A stretch of DNA of 59,595 nt from Halobacillus litoralis (GTDB lineage: Bacteria > Bacillota > Bacilli > Bacillales > Halobacillaceae), in NCBI RefSeq assembly GCF_020171725.1, contig NZ_JAIVAJ010000011.1:1-59595 (forward strand), in the 5' to 3' direction. Under the pieces are notes generated by a model that ran no database searches, was not told where the DNA came from, and saw only the letters and a list, made by a program, of their open reading frames with translations. The position numbers and the translations under genes were made by a program. Positions 1 through 6,958 of this stretch are shown piece after piece. Within the stretch, counting starts at the first letter, position 1. Every line of letters starts with the position of its first letter.

Positions 1-131
1 TTTGACTTGCTCATTTGCACATCGAAATGTGCTCGTTGTCTTTTCTTCACTAAGAAGAAAATATTGACGTACTGGTTGGTTCGTTCAGTTTTCAAAGATC
101 AAAATGTTGTGTGCTGTTCGAAAACAGCGAC
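1..131 (-). other. 5' leader of an rRNA operon (16S gene just outside the window)
   Basis: Read on the minus strand, this is the transcribed leader that normally precedes a Bacillaceae 16S gene. It has a boxA-like CTTTGAAAACTGAAC at about 93-107, needed for antitermination of rRNA transcripts. The window edge is the typical GAGCAAGTCAAA that comes shortly before the mature 16S 5' end. A small hairpin with a TTCG loop (113-128) sits near the start of the transcript. The 16S gene itself would lie at coordinates below 1 and is not seen. Identification rests on remembered leader sequences of the family. Confidence 0.8.
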
Positions 132-137
132 TTTTAT

Positions 138-166
138 ATCTTAACATTTCGTTTCGTTGCTGTCAA
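138..166 (-). promoter_or_regulatory. rRNA operon promoter P2
   Basis: Minus-strand -35 TTGACA (161-166) and -10 TAAGAT (138-143) are separated by 17 bp. Seven bases past the -10 lies a G (position 131). Initiation with GTP would fit the GTP-dependent growth control known for Bacillus rrn promoters. It is the downstream member of a tandem pair. Confidence 0.8.
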
Positions 167-222
167 CAACTTTTTTGAAATGTTTTGATTGGTTTGTTGC
201 TGTCGTTTTTGCGACAAGATTA

Positions 223-251
223 ACTTTATCATCATCCCGGTTTGAAGTCAA
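223..251 (-). promoter_or_regulatory. rRNA operon promoter P1
   Basis: Minus-strand -35 TTGACT (246-251) and -10 TAAAGT (223-228) with a 17 bp spacer, about 85 bp upstream of P2. Tandem promoters are the usual arrangement for Bacillus rRNA operons. Confidence 0.7.
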
Positions 252-388
252 CAACTTTTTTGTTGTTTTTTCGTTGGGGTGTTGTGTTATCTTTTGCTTT
301 CCCGACAACGTTTAATAATATAGCACATAACAAAAAGAGAACGCAATAGGTTTTGAACATTTTCTTGTTTTTATCCTTGAAAACCATA

Positions 389-421
389 TAAAAAGGAAAG
401 TCCTTACAATCCGGACTTCCC
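389..421 (-). terminator. intrinsic terminator of the small unknown gene
   Basis: A 9-bp stem with one G-U pair (395-403 with 413-421) and a 9-nt loop is followed on the minus strand by TTTTTA. It lies a few bases beyond the stop codon at 428 and insulates the rRNA promoters from upstream transcription. Confidence 0.75.
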
Positions 422-427
422 TTTCGG

Positions 428-649
428 TTAATTGTATTTCCGCTTCGAAGGCATATACTGAAGGCATTCTTTACTTGTCGCAAACCTTCTAAAGATTTGA
501 TAAAGCGTAAGGTACCTCTCCTGCATGGCCTGCTTCATAGCTGCATCAATTCGATTATCGCCTAAATCAAACGTGATCTCTTCCATCTCTCTTTTCAATA
601 GATACTGAACTTCCTGTCTTTCCTGTTCATTAATCATGAACCCGTACAT
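428..649 (-). CDS. small acidic/basic helical protein of unknown function (73 aa)
   Basis: I do not recognise a named family with certainty. The ATG at 649 is preceded at 8 nt by AGGGAGG (658-664), a strong ribosome-binding site; a TTG two codons further up is an unlikely start. The product has no signal peptide or membrane segment and is mostly charged and predicted helical (MINEQERQEVQYLL near the start), with one cysteine near the end and a basic tail. It has its own terminator, so it is a monocistronic gene between divergent pdaB and the rRNA promoters. The good RBS and terminator argue that it is real; the function is unknown. Confidence 0.7.
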   Translation of the reverse strand: MYGFMINEQERQEVQYLLKREMEEITFDLGDNRIDAAMKQAMQERYLTLYQIFRRFATSKECLQYMPSKRKYN

Positions 650-708
650 ACCCAAAACCTCCCTGATAGTCGTCTTTCTATATTTTTACCCTTTTTCTAC
701 GGTTTTTA

Positions 709-736
709 GCATAGGTTGTCCGATTTTTCATATGTA
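709..736 (+). promoter_or_regulatory. possible sigma-E type promoter of pdaB
   Basis: GCATAGG (709-715) and CATATGTA (729-736) resemble the -35 and -10 of mother-cell sigma-E promoters, with a spacer of 13 bp. The -10 match is only partial. pdaB is known as a sporulation gene in B. subtilis, which is part of the reason for proposing it. Confidence 0.3.
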
Positions 737-765
737 TAAAACATATAAGTAGGAGGGAGAGGTCT

Positions 766-1524
766 GTGGTGTTCTTTTCTTTGAAGGCGGAACGATGGAA
801 ACGTTACGGAGTGGTCGTCGTACTCGCGCTCTTTTGCGCCCTTTTCTTGTGGGTGGGTCGCTTTAATCAAGAGCCTGTATTTTCAAACAACGGAGAATTG
901 CGAGCGCTTAGTCAAGGGAGCGAGGACTTATCTTATGTGGCTCTTACATTTAACATCAGTTGGGGTACTGATAAAGTTCAGGAGATCTTAAAGCAATTGG
1001 AGGCATACGATGCTGAGGCCACCTTCTTTTTGAGTGGTGCATGGGCAGAGCGTCACCCTGATATCGTGAAGGACATCCATGAAGGGAATCACGAAATCGC
1101 TATGATGGGGTACGAATATGAAAGTTACCTTGAGATGAAACCTGAACAAGTATCCGAAGACTTGAAGCTCGCACAAGAAGCATTCGCTAAGCTTGGGTTC
1201 GAGGATGTGAAATGGATTCGACCGCCTCATGGTCATTTTGACAAGGAAGTGTTGAAGAGGATTGACCAAGCGGGCATGCAGGCCGTTCAATGGAGTATCA
1301 ACCCGAGAGATTGGGAAAACCCTGGAACGAATCAAATTGTAGATCAAGTAATGGACGAGGGATCTAAAGGGGATATTATCTTACTTCATGCGTCTGATTC
1401 CGTAAAACAGACCCCTAAAGCATTGGAAGTCATATTACCAGGGCTTAAGCAGAAAGGTCTGGAATTCGTCAGCATCACTGAGCTGGTAAGCGGAAGCGAA
1501 ACGGAAACGACACAAGTCAATTGA
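766..1524 (+). CDS. pdaB: PdaB, sporulation-specific polysaccharide deacetylase family protein
   Basis: 252 aa, near the usual PdaB length. The GTG start at 766 follows AGGAGGG (751-757). A signal anchor at about residues 14-31 puts the NodB-like (CE4) domain outside the membrane. Visible CE4 motifs are RPPHG, a DW pair in the fourth motif and LLHAS near the end. The first motif reads TFNISWG, with Asn where the catalytic Asp normally sits, and the second motif has MGYEY in place of His-x3-His. In B. subtilis PdaB is needed to maintain the spore cortex late in sporulation, and it too departs from the canonical metal site as far as I recall. Gene order with kbaA and gerD is conserved. The product family is sure; catalytic activity is doubtful. 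Confidence 0.9.
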   Translation: MVFFSLKAERWKRYGVVVVLALFCALFLWVGRFNQEPVFSNNGELRALSQGSEDLSYVALTFNISWGTDKVQEILKQLEAYDAEATFFLSGAWAERHPDIVKDIHEGNHEIAMMGYEYESYLEMKPEQVSEDLKLAQEAFAKLGFEDVKWIRPPHGHFDKEVLKRIDQAGMQAVQWSINPRDWENPGTNQIVDQVMDEGSKGDIILLHASDSVKQTPKALEVILPGLKQKGLEFVSITELVSGSETETTQVN

Positions 1525-1542
1525 CGGTGCCGCTTCCATTCA

Positions 1543-1585
1543 AATAATAAGAGCAGGAAGCCGGGTGCTTCCTGCTCTTATTATT
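1543..1585. terminator. bidirectional terminator between pdaB and kbaA
   Basis: A perfect 19-bp stem (1543-1561 with 1567-1585) with a 5-nt loop. The A/T-rich stem base gives T-rich tails in both directions, serving the convergent pdaB (+) and kbaA (-). Confidence 0.9.
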
Positions 1586-1604
1586 TTCACCGCTGGACAT
1601 ACAC

Positions 1605-2195
1605 CTATTCTTGGTTCGTCAATCTGTGCAGCAGCAATAGTTGGTATGCATTACATACAAATAACGGAATCACCATCAGCCATACATAATCGCTGTTCTC
1701 CGCACGCAAAGCCGGCACCCATTCAACCGTTGTGACGACAAACATGAAAAACAACGCAGGGGTAAAGGCTTGTGGCTTTGTTTCTTTGGCTTTGATGGTC
1801 GCAATGATCCATGAAAGCCCCAAAAGAACGACGGCGGTCAAAACGAACGGCCAAAGAGAAGACCCTTCTTCTGCTGCGCGGTAACGGAAGTAGATCAAAT
1901 CGAACAACGTAAAGGCAATTAAGAACCATTGAACAGGTGTCCAGTACGTCCGAAACAATCCTTTTCCAAACTGATTGACCGTCAAGTAAGCGAAGAAACC
2001 CATTTGACTGATGACACTAAAGATAAAACCAAGACCAGAGAAAAACAACAACAATCCGATCAGTTCACCGATTTGAAAAGGCTGAAGTGCTTCAGCATAG
2101 GATTGCTGTTTGAAGATAAAACTGAGTATGAGCGTCAATCCTCCACCGATCAAAAGCGTGGACAGAAATAACCTCACCCATTTACGACTATTCAC
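1605..2195 (-). CDS. kbaA: KbaA, KinB-signalling pathway activator (membrane protein)
   Basis: 196 aa, matching the length of B. subtilis KbaA. The GTG at 2195 has AGGGGG 7 nt upstream and begins MNSRKWVRLF; the longer reading to 2276 adds an unrelated N-terminus without an RBS. About six hydrophobic segments span the protein, so it is an integral membrane protein. In B. subtilis KbaA is required for KinB to feed phosphate into the Spo0 phosphorelay at the start of sporulation. It lies between gerD and pdaB with alternating strands, exactly as in B. subtilis. Mechanism is not evident from the sequence. Confidence 0.85.
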   Translation of the reverse strand: MNSRKWVRLFLSTLLIGGGLTLILSFIFKQQSYAEALQPFQIGELIGLLLFFSGLGFIFSVISQMGFFAYLTVNQFGKGLFRTYWTPVQWFLIAFTLFDLIYFRYRAAEEGSSLWPFVLTAVVLLGLSWIIATIKAKETKPQAFTPALFFMFVVTTVEWVPALRAENSDYVWLMVIPLFVCNAYQLLLLHRLTNQE

Positions 2196-2351
2196 GAATG
2201 TTCCCCCTAGAAAAACAAAGGCTGCCGACGAAACGTGCATGCGCAGCTGGAATTTGTCTATATCAGCCGCTTCCACCTTTGAAAAATTTATACTTTTAAA
2301 AAAACGCTCCCACCGTATTTTATCATGAAGCTTGGCTTTTTTCTCCCACCC

Positions 2352-2380
2352 GCATATTATTTATCATTTCGCACATAGTA
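2352..2380 (+). promoter_or_regulatory. sigma-G type promoter of gerD
   Basis: -35 GCATA (2352-2356) and -10 CATAGTA (2374-2380) with a 17 bp spacer fit the forespore sigma-G pattern (GHATR / CATNHTA) except for one -10 base. Transcription would start about 30 nt before the gerD ATG. gerD is a forespore gene in B. subtilis. Confidence 0.6.
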
Positions 2381-2415
2381 ACGATATGGAGAATGAAGAA
2401 AGGGGACATGCTACT

Positions 2416-3075
2416 ATGTCCAAATGGCTCCGTATTAGTGGTCTCCTCCTGTTTGTTTTTTTATTATCCGCTTGTAGTGGCGGATCGAGTTCAGGAGAAC
2501 AGGCCGATTATGATGAAACGAAGAAAATGGTTGTGGATATATTAAAGACGGATGATGGCAAAAAAGCCATTACGGAAGTCTTATCGAATGAAGAGATGCA
2601 ACAGTCCATGGCTTTAGAGTCGGAAATTGTTTCCCAGACGGTCAGTGAAACCATCGTCTCTGAGAAAGGGAAAGAATTCTGGACGAAGCTATTCTCCGAC
2701 CCGACCTTTGTTCAAGGTTTTGATAAAGTTCTCCAGGATCAGCAGAAAGAACTGATGAAAGGTCTTATGAAAGATGCTGAATATCAGAAGCTGATGATCG
2801 AACTGTACAGCAACCCCGAAATGATGGAGCAAATGGTCACCGTCATGCAGGGACAGAAGTATAGAGAGTACTTGGAGACGACCATCAATGAAACCTTGAA
2901 CAGTCCTGTGTTCCAAGCCAAAATGACCGACACGCTGTTGAAAGCTGCTGAAAAGATGAGTCAGGAAGGCGGATCTCAGGGTGAAGGTGGGCAAAGCGGA
3001 CAGAACGGTGGAAGTAATGAAGGCAGCCAAGGTTCATCCAGTTCAGCTGGTGAAGAGGAACAGCAAAGCTCCTAA
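2416..3075 (+). CDS. gerD: GerD, spore germination lipoprotein
   Basis: 219 aa from the ATG at 2416, with AGGGG about 10 nt upstream. The N-terminus is a lipoprotein signal: basic residues, a hydrophobic core, then the lipobox LSAC, so the mature protein starts at the lipidated Cys (about residue 20). The middle is helical and rich in Glu, Met and Lys. The last 45 or so residues are a low-complexity tail of Gly, Ser, Gln and Glu. GerD sits on the outer face of the inner spore membrane and is needed to cluster germinant receptors into a germinosome. It runs opposite to salA and kbaA and shares a terminator with salA. Confidence 0.9.
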   Translation: MSKWLRISGLLLFVFLLSACSGGSSSGEQADYDETKKMVVDILKTDDGKKAITEVLSNEEMQQSMALESEIVSQTVSETIVSEKGKEFWTKLFSDPTFVQGFDKVLQDQQKELMKGLMKDAEYQKLMIELYSNPEMMEQMVTVMQGQKYREYLETTINETLNSPVFQAKMTDTLLKAAEKMSQEGGSQGEGGQSGQNGGSNEGSQGSSSSAGEEEQQSS

Positions 3076-3096
3076 TCCACTATTACGTTAAAACAA

Positions 3097-3130
3097 AACA
3101 CGCGCCCTGTTCAAAGGACGCGTGTTTTTT
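3097..3130. terminator. bidirectional terminator between gerD and salA
   Basis: AACACGCG (3097-3104) pairs with CGCGTGTT (3119-3126), with further pairing inside. T-runs follow on the plus strand and A-rich sequence precedes it, so it can stop both converging transcripts. Confidence 0.85.
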
Positions 3131-3137
3131 CTTATGA

Positions 3138-4187
3138 TTAATATTTATCGATGACCTTCGCCGCCATATTACGGTAAATCACACCTGTTGGATGATCCGC
3201 TTGATAAACAGACGGGGCGAAGACATCTTCTTCTTCGTACGGCTGCTGTAGTGGAATGTGCCCTAGCACATCCGTCTTCAGCGTATCGGCAAGCTTCACA
3301 CCGCCACCGCGACCGAATACGAATTCTTTATTTCCGGTTTCTTTACTTTCGAAGTACGCCATGTTCTCGACAACACCCAGGATTTCATGCTCGGTTTTCA
3401 AAGCCATCTGCCCCGCTCGCGCTGCAACGAATGCCGCAGTCGGGTGTGGTGTCGTAACAATAATTTCTTTAGAGGAAGGCAGCATCGCATGGACATCCAG
3501 TGCAACGTCTCCCGTTCCAGGTGGAAGATCTAATAGGAGGTAGTCCAGATCTCCCCACTCCACTTCTTTGAAGAAGCTCGTCAACATCTTACCAAGCATC
3601 GGCCCACGCCAGATGATCGGTGAGTTGTCCTCGACGAAGAAGCCCATCGATACCAGTTTCACACCGAAGCGCTCGACTGGGATGATTTTTTCACCACGGA
3701 CAACCGGGCGCTCTTCTACTCCCATCATGTCCGGTACGCTGAAGCCGTAAATATCAGCATCAATGATTCCGACCTTCTTACCAAGGCGTGTCAACGCAAC
3801 GGCCAGGTTAACCGTGACGGTGGATTTCCCAACGCCGCCCTTACCACTGGCAACAGCAATGAACTTCGTACCCGCATTTCCACTCAAGAGAGACTGGTCT
3901 TCCTGTTCCTCTTTCGGTTGGAACTTCTGAATCACGTCATCCGGCAATTGATCGAAGCGAAGACCTACTGTTACCGCTCCCGCACTCTTCAATGCATTGA
4001 CAATCGTCTGTTGAAGCTCCATCTGCTCTGCAGTATTGGTTTTAGAAATCAATACCTTAACACTTACGTGGTTCTTCTCTTCTTTGATCTTTATCTCTTC
4101 AACCCCACCGGTCTCTTCTAACGTCTTATGTAAAAACGGATCTTGGATACCGTGAAGGATTTCTAATACTTGTTCTTGTGTAAGCAA
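3138..4187 (-). CDS. salA: SalA, Mrp/NBP35-family ATPase
   Basis: 349 aa. The TTG start at 4187 follows AAGGATGGTG; an in-frame stop just upstream excludes a longer form. Residues 1-85 form a MIP18/DUF59-type domain. The ATPase domain has the deviant Walker A SGKGGVGKST (about 113-122), a Walker B LLLDLPPGTGD and DADIYG. The protein contains no cysteine at all, so the CxxC used by Mrp/NBP35 proteins to carry Fe-S clusters is missing. In B. subtilis SalA is a nucleotide-binding regulator that lowers scoC expression and raises exoprotease production. Gene order cwlD-salA-gerD supports that identity over an Fe-S carrier role. Confidence 0.88.
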   Translation of the reverse strand: MLTQEQVLEILHGIQDPFLHKTLEETGGVEEIKIKEEKNHVSVKVLISKTNTAEQMELQQTIVNALKSAGAVTVGLRFDQLPDDVIQKFQPKEEQEDQSLLSGNAGTKFIAVASGKGGVGKSTVTVNLAVALTRLGKKVGIIDADIYGFSVPDMMGVEERPVVRGEKIIPVERFGVKLVSMGFFVEDNSPIIWRGPMLGKMLTSFFKEVEWGDLDYLLLDLPPGTGDVALDVHAMLPSSKEIIVTTPHPTAAFVAARAGQMALKTEHEILGVVENMAYFESKETGNKEFVFGRGGGVKLADTLKTDVLGHIPLQQPYEEEDVFAPSVYQADHPTGVIYRNMAAKVIDKY

Positions 4188-4201
4188 GCCGGTTCACCAT
4201 C

Positions 4202-4254
4202 CTTAGAAAATGTTTCAATACGGCTAGTATAACATACATGAAACGCTTTCTAAG
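4202..4254 (-). promoter_or_regulatory. salA promoter inside an inverted repeat
   Basis: An extended -10 (TGT-TATACT, 4226-4234) has a weak -35 TTAGAA (4248-4253, 16 bp spacer) and would start transcription about 30 nt before the salA TTG. Two 15-bp arms, CTTAGAAAATGTTTC (4202-4216) and GAAACGCTTTCTAAG (4240-4254), match at 13 of 15 positions as an inverted repeat. They flank the -10, and the right arm covers the -35. This looks like an operator. Confidence 0.6.
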
Positions 4255-4268
4255 TGATATGCTCACAT

Positions 4269-4991
4269 TCATTTACTTGAAGGATGTTCCCTTTCTGTCA
4301 CAAACCGTAAGACACCCTGATAGATCGAAGCTGCCATTTTTCTCTGATAATCATCCGATTTCAAAAGCTCCCGCTCCTGATCGTTTGATAAGAAGCCTGC
4401 TTCGACTAATGCCCCCGGTGCCTCGACTTTTTTCAAAATGTAAATGTTCTTCAAGCCGAGCGCTTCCCTCGTCGTGTTCTCCAGGTTCGTCTTGATCTCT
4501 GATTGGATGAACTTCGCCAAGTTCTCACTCTCTTCACTATTCGGATTGTAAAACGTCTGAGCGCCTCTCCACTGTCCTGAAGGGATAGCATTCAAATGGA
4601 TACTTAAATAAAAGTCCACTTCTTTCTCGTCAATGTACTGCACACGATTTCGAATGTCCTCAGACTTACGCCTTGATAGACTGCCCGCTCCATCCGACGA
4701 AAGGTCCTCATCCTCATACCGTGTTAAATACACCAACGCCCCCGCTTCCTGAAGATAATCTTGAAGGTAACGGGAAAGCTTAAGCGTGATCTGTTTTTCC
4801 TGCGTTCCGTCTGACCCTTCCGCTCCTCCATCAGGGCCACCGTGTCCCGGGTCCAGGACCACTACTTTCCCTGATAAAGGGGAGGACCAGATTGTCCAGG
4901 CATCTTTGGCTTCTTGAATAGGGTACGATACTAAACATACGAGCGCCACGATACCAATCAACCAAAAGAAGGTTTTCATCTTTCGAATCAT
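4269..4991 (-). CDS. cwlD: CwlD, N-acetylmuramoyl-L-alanine amidase of spore cortex
   Basis: 240 aa from the ATG at 4991, preceded by AGGGAG. A signal anchor covers about residues 5-22. The Amidase_3 fold is shown by VVLDPGHGGPDGG (zinc His), a downstream catalytic region with SIHLNA (second zinc His) and VEAGFLSN (catalytic Glu). CwlD removes peptide side chains from muramic acid during sporulation so that PdaA can make muramic-delta-lactam, the cortex mark read by germination enzymes. It has its own sigma-E type promoter and sits next to salA. The ybaJ and ybaK genes that lie between rpsI and cwlD in B. subtilis are absent here. Confidence 0.92.
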   Translation of the reverse strand: MIRKMKTFFWLIGIVALVCLVSYPIQEAKDAWTIWSSPLSGKVVVLDPGHGGPDGGAEGSDGTQEKQITLKLSRYLQDYLQEAGALVYLTRYEDEDLSSDGAGSLSRRKSEDIRNRVQYIDEKEVDFYLSIHLNAIPSGQWRGAQTFYNPNSEESENLAKFIQSEIKTNLENTTREALGLKNIYILKKVEAPGALVEAGFLSNDQERELLKSDDYQRKMAASIYQGVLRFVTEREHPSSK

Positions 4992-5021
4992 GTCTCCACA
5001 CTCCCTTATACTCCCTATCAC

Positions 5022-5051
5022 AATGTATGGGACAAGGTGCAGAGTTATGTC
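5022..5051 (-). promoter_or_regulatory. sigma-E type promoter of cwlD
   Basis: On the minus strand GACATAAC (5044-5051) and CATACATT (5022-5029) fit the mother-cell sigma-E consensus, with 14 bp between the two elements and an exact -10 match. Transcription would start about 25 nt before the cwlD ATG. cwlD is sigma-E controlled in B. subtilis. Confidence 0.7.
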
Positions 5052-5106
5052 TTATAAAACCACCCATGTATATTTAAAGCCGCTCGGAAAGCTGAAAATA
5101 CAAACA

Positions 5107-5140
5107 ATAAAAAAAGACCCCCAACCGAAGTTGAGAGTCT
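5107..5140 (-). terminator. terminator of the rplM-rpsI operon
   Basis: An 11-bp stem (5115-5125 with 5130-5140) containing one mismatch and closed by a TTCG tetraloop is followed on the minus strand by a run of T's. It separates the ribosomal operon from sporulation gene cwlD. Confidence 0.92.
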
Positions 5141-5160
5141 CTTTGTATATAAGCGAAAAA

Positions 5161-5553
5161 TTAACGCTTAGAGAATTGTGGTGCACGACGAGCACCTTTA
5201 AGACCGTATTTCTTACGCTCTTTCATACGCGCGTCACGAGTTAGTAGACCTGCACGCTTAAGTGGTGTGCGGTATTCAGGATCTGCTTGTAGGAGCGCAC
5301 GAGCGATTCCGTGACGGATCGCACCCGCTTGTCCTGTGAATCCTCCACCATGAACGTTTACATGAACGTCATAGTTTCCTTCTGTTTCTGTTACAGCTAG
5401 AGGCTGCTTCAGAATCGTACGAAGAGTTTCGTATGGGAAAAAGTCTTCAGCATCACGTTTGTTAACTACTACACGGCCGGTTCCTGGAACAAGACGTACA
5501 CGAGCTGTTGAGCTCTTACGACGACCAGTACCGATGTATTGTACTTGTGCCAC
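5161..5553 (-). CDS. rpsI: 30S ribosomal protein S9
   Basis: 130 aa, full length. The GTG start at 5553 follows AGGAGG by 9 nt. The sequence begins with the S9 pattern [15 protein letters not shown] and ends with the basic tail APQFSKR, whose last Lys-Arg reaches the ribosomal P site to contact tRNA. It lies 19 nt behind rplM, the conserved S9-L13 pair, and closes that operon. Confidence 0.97.
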   Translation of the reverse strand: MAQVQYIGTGRRKSSTARVRLVPGTGRVVVNKRDAEDFFPYETLRTILKQPLAVTETEGNYDVHVNVHGGGFTGQAGAIRHGIARALLQADPEYRTPLKRAGLLTRDARMKERKKYGLKGARRAPQFSKR

Positions 5554-5572
5554 TCTTCATTACCTCCTTTAA

Positions 5573-6010
5573 TTATCCGCGAAGTTCGTAAACTTCTGGT
5601 TGTTGTGCTTCATGCTTGTGTTCTGCTCCAGCATAAACATGAAGTTTCTTGCCCATCTTACGTCCAAGACTTCCTTTTGGAAGCATCCCTTTAACAGCAA
5701 GCTCTAGCATTTGCTCAGGGTATTTCGTACGCATTTCGTTCGCTGTACGGGACTTCAAGTTACCTACGTGACCAGAGTGACGATAATAGACCTTATCGTT
5801 GATTTTGTTTCCTGTTAGGTGAATCTCACCTGCATTGATGATGATCACGTGATCTCCAGTATCTACATGTGGAGTGTAAGTTGGTTTATTTTTACCGCGA
5901 AGGATCGCAGCAACTTCGCTCGCTAAACGGCCAAGTGTCTGTCCTGCAGCGTCGACAACATACCATTTACGTTCCACGTTGTTTTCATTTGCCATGAAAG
6001 TTGTGCGCAT
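5573..6010 (-). CDS. rplM: 50S ribosomal protein L13
   Basis: 145 aa, the same length as in B. subtilis, starting [10 protein letters not shown]. The RBS GGAGGG lies just upstream. L13 is an early assembly protein of the 50S subunit that binds 23S domain II. Core motifs [17 protein letters not shown] and HSGHVGNLK are present. It is preceded by its own promoter and a structured leader, typical of L13 autoregulation in Bacilli, and followed by rpsI. Confidence 0.97.
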   Translation of the reverse strand: MRTTFMANENNVERKWYVVDAAGQTLGRLASEVAAILRGKNKPTYTPHVDTGDHVIIINAGEIHLTGNKINDKVYYRHSGHVGNLKSRTANEMRTKYPEQMLELAVKGMLPKGSLGRKMGKKLHVYAGAEHKHEAQQPEVYELRG

Positions 6011-6117
6011 GTGGGTTTCCCTCCTGAATTGTTAGTTTCACAAAGCTTCGTTTCAATACTTTATCTCAATACGATTAGTTTCCGGGGCTAACCGTGGTAT
6101 AGAAATAAAATGCCATA
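6011..6117 (-). promoter_or_regulatory. candidate L13 leader RNA
   Basis: The untranslated leader of about 105 nt contains a clear stem-loop, ACGGTTAG pairing with CTAATCGT across CCCCGGAAA (6071-6095). A leader regulated by L13 is known upstream of rplM in Bacilli. I assign it by position and structure; I cannot confirm the match to the known consensus. Confidence 0.5.
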
Positions 6118-6123
6118 GAATAT

Positions 6124-6151
6124 AATATAACACTCTCAGCCCTGGTGTCAA
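6124..6151 (-). promoter_or_regulatory. promoter of rplM-rpsI
   Basis: -35 TTGACA (6146-6151) and -10 TATATT (6124-6129) with a 16 bp spacer. The -35 overlaps one arm of an inverted repeat, CCTGGTGT / ACACCAGG (6141-6148 and 6160-6167), whose hairpin could also end transcription coming from truA. Confidence 0.75.
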
Positions 6152-6199
6152 GAGTATGCACACCAGGATTCGTTGTTTTTTGAAATTATTTTTGAAAAC

Positions 6200-6943
6200 T
6201 CACGTATAATAGACTTCCCAAAGGAAGAGCCCCCGTGCCGGAGCTGTCTTTCCAGCCGCATCACGATTCCTCGCTTCAATCATCCCGGGAATCTCAGAGG
6301 CCTTTCTCTCGCCTCTGCCGACCTCCAGCAATGTACCGGTAAGAATCCGGACCATATTATAAAGAAAACCTGACCCGCGGAAGACGAATGTAATCCGCTC
6401 TTCCTCCTGGATCACGTCCGCTTGATAAATCGTCCTTACCTTATCGCCTTTAATATCTGTTTTCGGGGAACAGAAGGATGTGAAATCATGTTCTCCCTCG
6501 AGGTACGCGCATGCTTCTCTCATCGCAGCGAGGTCCAGCGTGTCGCGAACGTGGTGATGATAGAGACGTTTGAAAATGTCCTCTTCCTGCGCGTTCCACA
6601 CAAAATAACGGTATTCTTTTCCAGTTGTGTCATAACGGGCGTGGAAATCGGGCGAAACGACTTCCACATCCTCGACTTTAATGTCATCAGGCAGCAAAGA
6701 GGAAAGGGCACGTCGCCAATTCGAAGCTGGGATGCGAAGGGTCGTATCGAAATGGATCACCTGCCCCTTGGCGTGGACACCGGAATCGGTCCTTCCTGAG
6801 GCGACCACTCTGATGCCTTCGCCTTTGTGCATTTTCTTCAACGCCTTCTCAAGCTCGGCCTGAACCGTGTTTCCATTCGGCTGAACTTGGTATCCGGCAT
6901 AATGGGTTCCATCATACTGAATGATACACCGTAAACGCTCCAT
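6200..6943 (-). CDS. truA: tRNA pseudouridine(38-40) synthase TruA
   Basis: 247 aa, a normal TruA length. The signature ASGRTDSGVHAKGQV (about residues 49-63) carries the catalytic Asp, and GSGFLYNMVRILTG is the second conserved block. The enzyme isomerises uridines 38-40 in the anticodon arm of many tRNAs. It is 15 nt behind ecfT with an RBS GGAGAGAAGAGG and is the last gene of the ecfA1-ecfA2-ecfT-truA transcript, the same arrangement as in B. subtilis. Confidence 0.95.
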   Translation of the reverse strand: MERLRCIIQYDGTHYAGYQVQPNGNTVQAELEKALKKMHKGEGIRVVASGRTDSGVHAKGQVIHFDTTLRIPASNWRRALSSLLPDDIKVEDVEVVSPDFHARYDTTGKEYRYFVWNAQEEDIFKRLYHHHVRDTLDLAAMREACAYLEGEHDFTSFCSPKTDIKGDKVRTIYQADVIQEEERITFVFRGSGFLYNMVRILTGTLLEVGRGERKASEIPGMIEARNRDAAGKTAPARGLFLWEVYYT

Positions 6944-6958
6944 CCTCTTCTCTCCTTA

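Noticed and set aside
232..483. 83-codon minus-strand frame across the rRNA promoter region
   Set aside because: It overlaps the P1 promoter and the terminator of the 73-aa gene, with no RBS; chance frame.
742..748. Sigma-G type -10 (CATATAA) directly before the pdaB RBS
   Set aside because: No matching -35 at 17-18 bp, and the start would fall beyond the ribosome-binding site.
4239..4254. Catabolite-responsive element upstream of salA (TGAAACGCTTTCTA)
   Set aside because: It resembles a cre site but lacks one base in the centre, so the CG core is out of register; the match is better explained as an arm of the inverted repeat.
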